Part shown: positions 60,960 through 64,000 of the stretch, one piece after another
Layout: every line of letters starts with the position of its first letter
Numbering within the stretch: position 1 is the first letter of the stretch
DNA from: Platynereis dumerilii
Lineage: Eukaryota; Annelida; Polychaeta; Phyllodocida; Nereididae
DNA length: 64,000 nt
Assembly (NCBI GenBank): GCA_026936325.1
Contig: JAPTHN010000039.1
Coordinates: 1,736,001-1,800,000, forward strand
Reading direction: 5' to 3'
The notes under the pieces: model-generated
The model's input: the letters and a program-made list of their open reading frames with translations, nothing else
Databases searched by the model: none
What the model was told of the DNA's origin: nothing
Translations under genes and position numbers: made by a program

Positions 60960-63900
60960 GGTTTTCTTTCTGACCGGTCTTTCTCTCTGTCCAGTCTTGC
61001 TCTCTGACCAGTCTTGCTCTTGGTATTTTATTATTTTGTATTGAAATTACATTTCCTTTCCTTTTATGCTAATAAGAAATTGGCCCATAATCACTTCCGT
61101 TGGATTTTCTGGTCTAATTAAAAGTGCTTAACTGTACTGGATTTTCCAGGTAGACTTGCTGCCACCACAGATGTAAAATACTTTGATTTGAAGCTTGGTC
61201 TTTTGAATAGATGAATGCCTTGTAAAATGAGAGTTGTGATTCCCTTTCCTTGTTGCAAGGGATAGTGTCAGTACGTATCTATAACAGGAAACCTCACTGG
61301 TCCCTCCGTTTCCGGTGTTTGCTTCAGGGATGCTGTCATCAAGATATTCGTGTTAGGCATGTATGAGGCTTCGCCTTTGGACTGGTATTACTCTACAGAA
61401 TAAAAACAGACATTTGCATACTTTACAAAAGTTTACGTATATATCTGCAAGTTTTAACTTTCTTCCATGAATGAAGCTTCTTCATGAAGTTGTAGTTCTG
61501 AAGACAACATACAGTAATAATTTTTAGTCATAATTTGAAAAGTTCTTTGGAAGAAACAAAAAAATAATAATTCCTGAACCCTCCACAAAAGTATGAGGTA
61601 TATACCATATATGCCCAGTAGCCTGAGCTGACTTATAAATGTCTCTTTCATCACGATATGTTCCAGACATCGGAATATTGATGTATAAGGATAATGTTAT
61701 TTTCGGCCTCTCATCATTTCATGATCATTGGGCCTTGCTTTTTGTAGCCTGTAGCTATAGACTGTCATCTTGTCTACCAACCTGAGTGCTATACATGTGC
61801 ATAAGTTGGACTTGCACTTGATAACCTGATGCTGAGCTGTCTGGTGTGCAGTCTCCTGCTGACGCAAGCTTGTGATGCAACTTTGGAGACAAGCTCTATG
61901 GCCGCCTGGTCAGTGCATGCACTGTATGTTTGTGCACTGGCTGGGAATAACACTTAAATGTCAAAAAGCACCAAATTAGTAATCGGACTTAAGGGGTGTG
62001 CCTTTCCTTTCTTTTGTTTGGCTCCGAAGCAACTGTATTCCAGCACACAACAAACTATAAATGGTTAAGTCGCCTGGACCATAAAAGCTGATGCAAGTAT
62101 ACATGTAGATGCTTTTGATGTTTCAAATAAGTGATGCTTATGTTAGGATTGCTTGTGCCGCTACATTCTCAACATTCATTTTGCAACTTGTTTAAGATGC
62201 TGAAGGAAAAGGCCTCTCCATCATGGTTTTTATGTCATCTCATCTGCCATCATTCATGTTTTTAGTTTCCATAGCTTATTATAGCTGTAGCACAAATGTT
62301 GCGTTTATATTGCAATGGATCTTTTACTTTGCATGTACATGACATTTTTGACATTGAATTGGCCATGATATGACAAATTAAATGATAAACTGTATATCTT
62401 GGATTCAATCTGGGTATGAAGAATGCCTTCATGCGAAGTAAATGATCTGTATTGATTTTCAATTTATGTGTAACCTTGTTTCCATCCACGACCCATGGGT
62501 TATGATCAAAGACTGATGTGTTGAGGCCCTGTCTATTAGAGGATGAGCAACTGTGTCGAAGGTTCCTCTTTATGGTTTCTCGTTTGGCAAGTCTTTGGCG
62601 AATCCTTACTTGAGCCTTTGTAAATCTGTGGTGTCTCTGACTCAATCATGACTGCATCAGGGGGCAATCATCAGAGTTTCTCTTCATCTCTCAGCATTTT
62701 CTGTGTGATCTTATGTCCTTACTGTTCTCTCTTTGGAAACATTTGTGCAACCTTATTTCTGACGTTCAAGCTATTTCCTTCAAAGGAATCAATCCTTGTC
62801 AACTTACTTTTCCCTATTTTTGTGCTACTGCCTTTTCCGGTTTATCTTTAAGCTCAAAGTTATTCTTTCTGCAGTGGAATTGGCCCATTATCATTTCTAT
62901 TGATGCTTATTCTTGAAATGATAAAAAATTATTGTTAACGGAAATAAATAATCTCTTTCATGGATTTGTGTATGTTTCTGTGATTGCAAATTAAAATAAT
63001 TATTCAGTTTCCAGTCATGACAGTTTTTGCCTCTTTGAAGATCAAAAGTGAAATTACATGTCATAAAATGAAAATATTTCTTGATTTCGTAACTCCCTGA
63101 TATAAACAAAATTGAGTTAATGGCTGTATAAGTTGTGCCAAAGGAATTTTTTGTCTCTGTAAACCAAAGCTTTACCTTTAGAAGTTAGTGCCTGGAGATA
63201 AATATACAAGGTCAACGGCCATCTATAAAAAGATGGTTTGTGACTAAGCTGGTCAGATCACCCTCCTCAAAATAACCTACTGTTGTTCACAGCGAGCTTG
63301 AACAAACTTTGGGGTTAAAAAAATTGACCAAGAAAACGATTAGCACAGTGATGTGGAGGAAGGTCAGACGAACATGTTGATGTATCAAACGAAAAAATCT
63401 GTTTGGAATTTTTTGAGATATTTGAGTTTTAAATTTTTTAGTTATCACACCCTATTGTTAGCATGGAATCTCGGATCTAAAAATGATCAAAACTGCCCAT
63501 TTTGCCCAAAATGTTCGTCTGACCTTCCTCCACATCATTGCGCTAATTGTTTTCTTGGTCAATTTTTTTACCCAAAAGTTTGTTCAAGCTCGGTGTGTGT
63601 TGTTATATGAAGAAGATCATCACTTATCATTTATTAGAACTTGTCTATACTGTATCTTGGCATTTAATTCACTCTGGATTATATTTGTCTTCTCTGCCAT
63701 TATCTAATACTATGGAAGAATATCCTGCTGGTAACATGTGGTTTTTTGACAACTACTCTAAAAGAGGATGAGTGGAGAATACTGGAGATGGCCCAATTTT
63801 GAGTTGCAGATGCAGTATTAGAGTTGCTGTAGCCTCCAGTGTCCCAGCTTCCTTTTTTGCAGCAAGGACTCCTGGCCACTGCTGTTGCATCTGATCCATC

Positions 63901-64000
63901 CTCTTTCTAAATCATGTGGTGTTTTGCTCACCTTGATTGCACTGATTTCAGCAGAAAATGGAAATCAGAGAAGATTAGGATTATTTGCATTAGTTTCCAT
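60960..64000. repeat. Long duplicated unit V3, runs off the window
   Basis: Landmarks in order: AGGAAACCTCACTGGTCCCT (61288), GCCTGAGCTGACTTATAAAT (61621), GATCTGTATTGATTTTCAAT (62445), CCTTGTCAACTTACTTTTCC (62792), GAATATCCTGCTGGTAACAT (63717) and, at 63910-64000, a block nearly identical to 46862-46952 (GGAAATCAGAGAAGATTAGG, ATTATTTGCATTAGTTTCCA). A GGCCCATAATCACTTCCGTT landmark at 61083 recurs at 62885 with changes, so the left edge is rearranged. The unit continues past the window. Confidence 0.75.
63293..63592. mobile_element. Fold-back MITE with ~82-bp arms
   Basis: 63293-63375 (CGAGCTTGAACAAACTTTGG ... GGTCAGACGAACAT) is inverted against 63511-63592 (ATGTTCGTCTGACC ... GTTCAAGCTCG) with about seven differences. 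The loop is about 135 bp. No clear target duplication is seen, and the superfamily is unassigned. It lies inside unit V3. The frames predicted across it are not genes. Confidence 0.85.

Noticed and set aside
62262-62645. 127-codon minus-strand frame
   Set aside because: It lies in unit V3; I see no matching open frame in the V2 counterpart near 53170-53400 and no recognisable domain.

Overview
This is animal genomic DNA, AT-rich, with no bacterial features. I recognise no host protein-coding exon, rRNA or tRNA gene in 64 kb. The content is one LTR retrotransposon, many short non-autonomous DNA transposons, two tRNA-derived SINE families, tetranucleotide microsatellites and diverged tandem duplications of several kilobases. 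The type of Ty3/Gypsy element, the mix of MITE families and the frequent word TAGGCCT suggest a marine deuterostome, most likely an echinoderm such as a sea urchin. That placement is an inference; hemichordate or lancelet is not excluded. The window is probably intergenic or a large intron.

Layout. 1-1849: AT-rich, non-coding, with a GTTTAAC-rich patch at the start. 1850-8510: a long purine/pyrimidine simple-sequence array that switches strand near 2073. It is split by a young Ty3/Gypsy element (2673-7992; 181-bp LTRs that look identical; target duplication CTCCC) and by a small MITE (8258-8384). 8620-9050: MITE-like debris. 9051-15900: mostly unique sequence with minisatellites and microsatellites. 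17142-19041: a non-autonomous element carrying a nested mariner derivative with about 327-bp inverted repeats and a decayed transposase piece. 21101-21437: a 228-bp tandem repeat with tRNA-like promoter boxes. 21619-22961: a palindromic TTAA element around a GATA array. 24558-24863: a MITE whose second copy lies at 48708-48993. 25693-30855: two members of a repeat family with internal tandem units and a CCCG-rich tail.

32521-41080 holds three tandem units of 2.4-3.2 kb. About 44380-64000 holds three diverged copies of a longer unit (V1, V2, V3). Both arrays share a ~0.95-kb module, seen six times. Younger insertions sit in these arrays: two SINE-I copies with clean target duplications (39973-40256, 48036-48323), SINE-II copies (32166-32313, 55645-55847), a PIF/Harbinger-like element (41577-43109, TTA duplication), a hAT MITE with a perfect 8-bp duplication (45299-45717), a 4-kb CACTA-like element (56984-60957) and a fold-back element (63293-63592).

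Nothing here works together as a host pathway. The window is best read as layered transposition and local duplication. The nestings give a relative order: array or duplicated unit first, then DNA elements, SINEs and the LTR element inserted into them.
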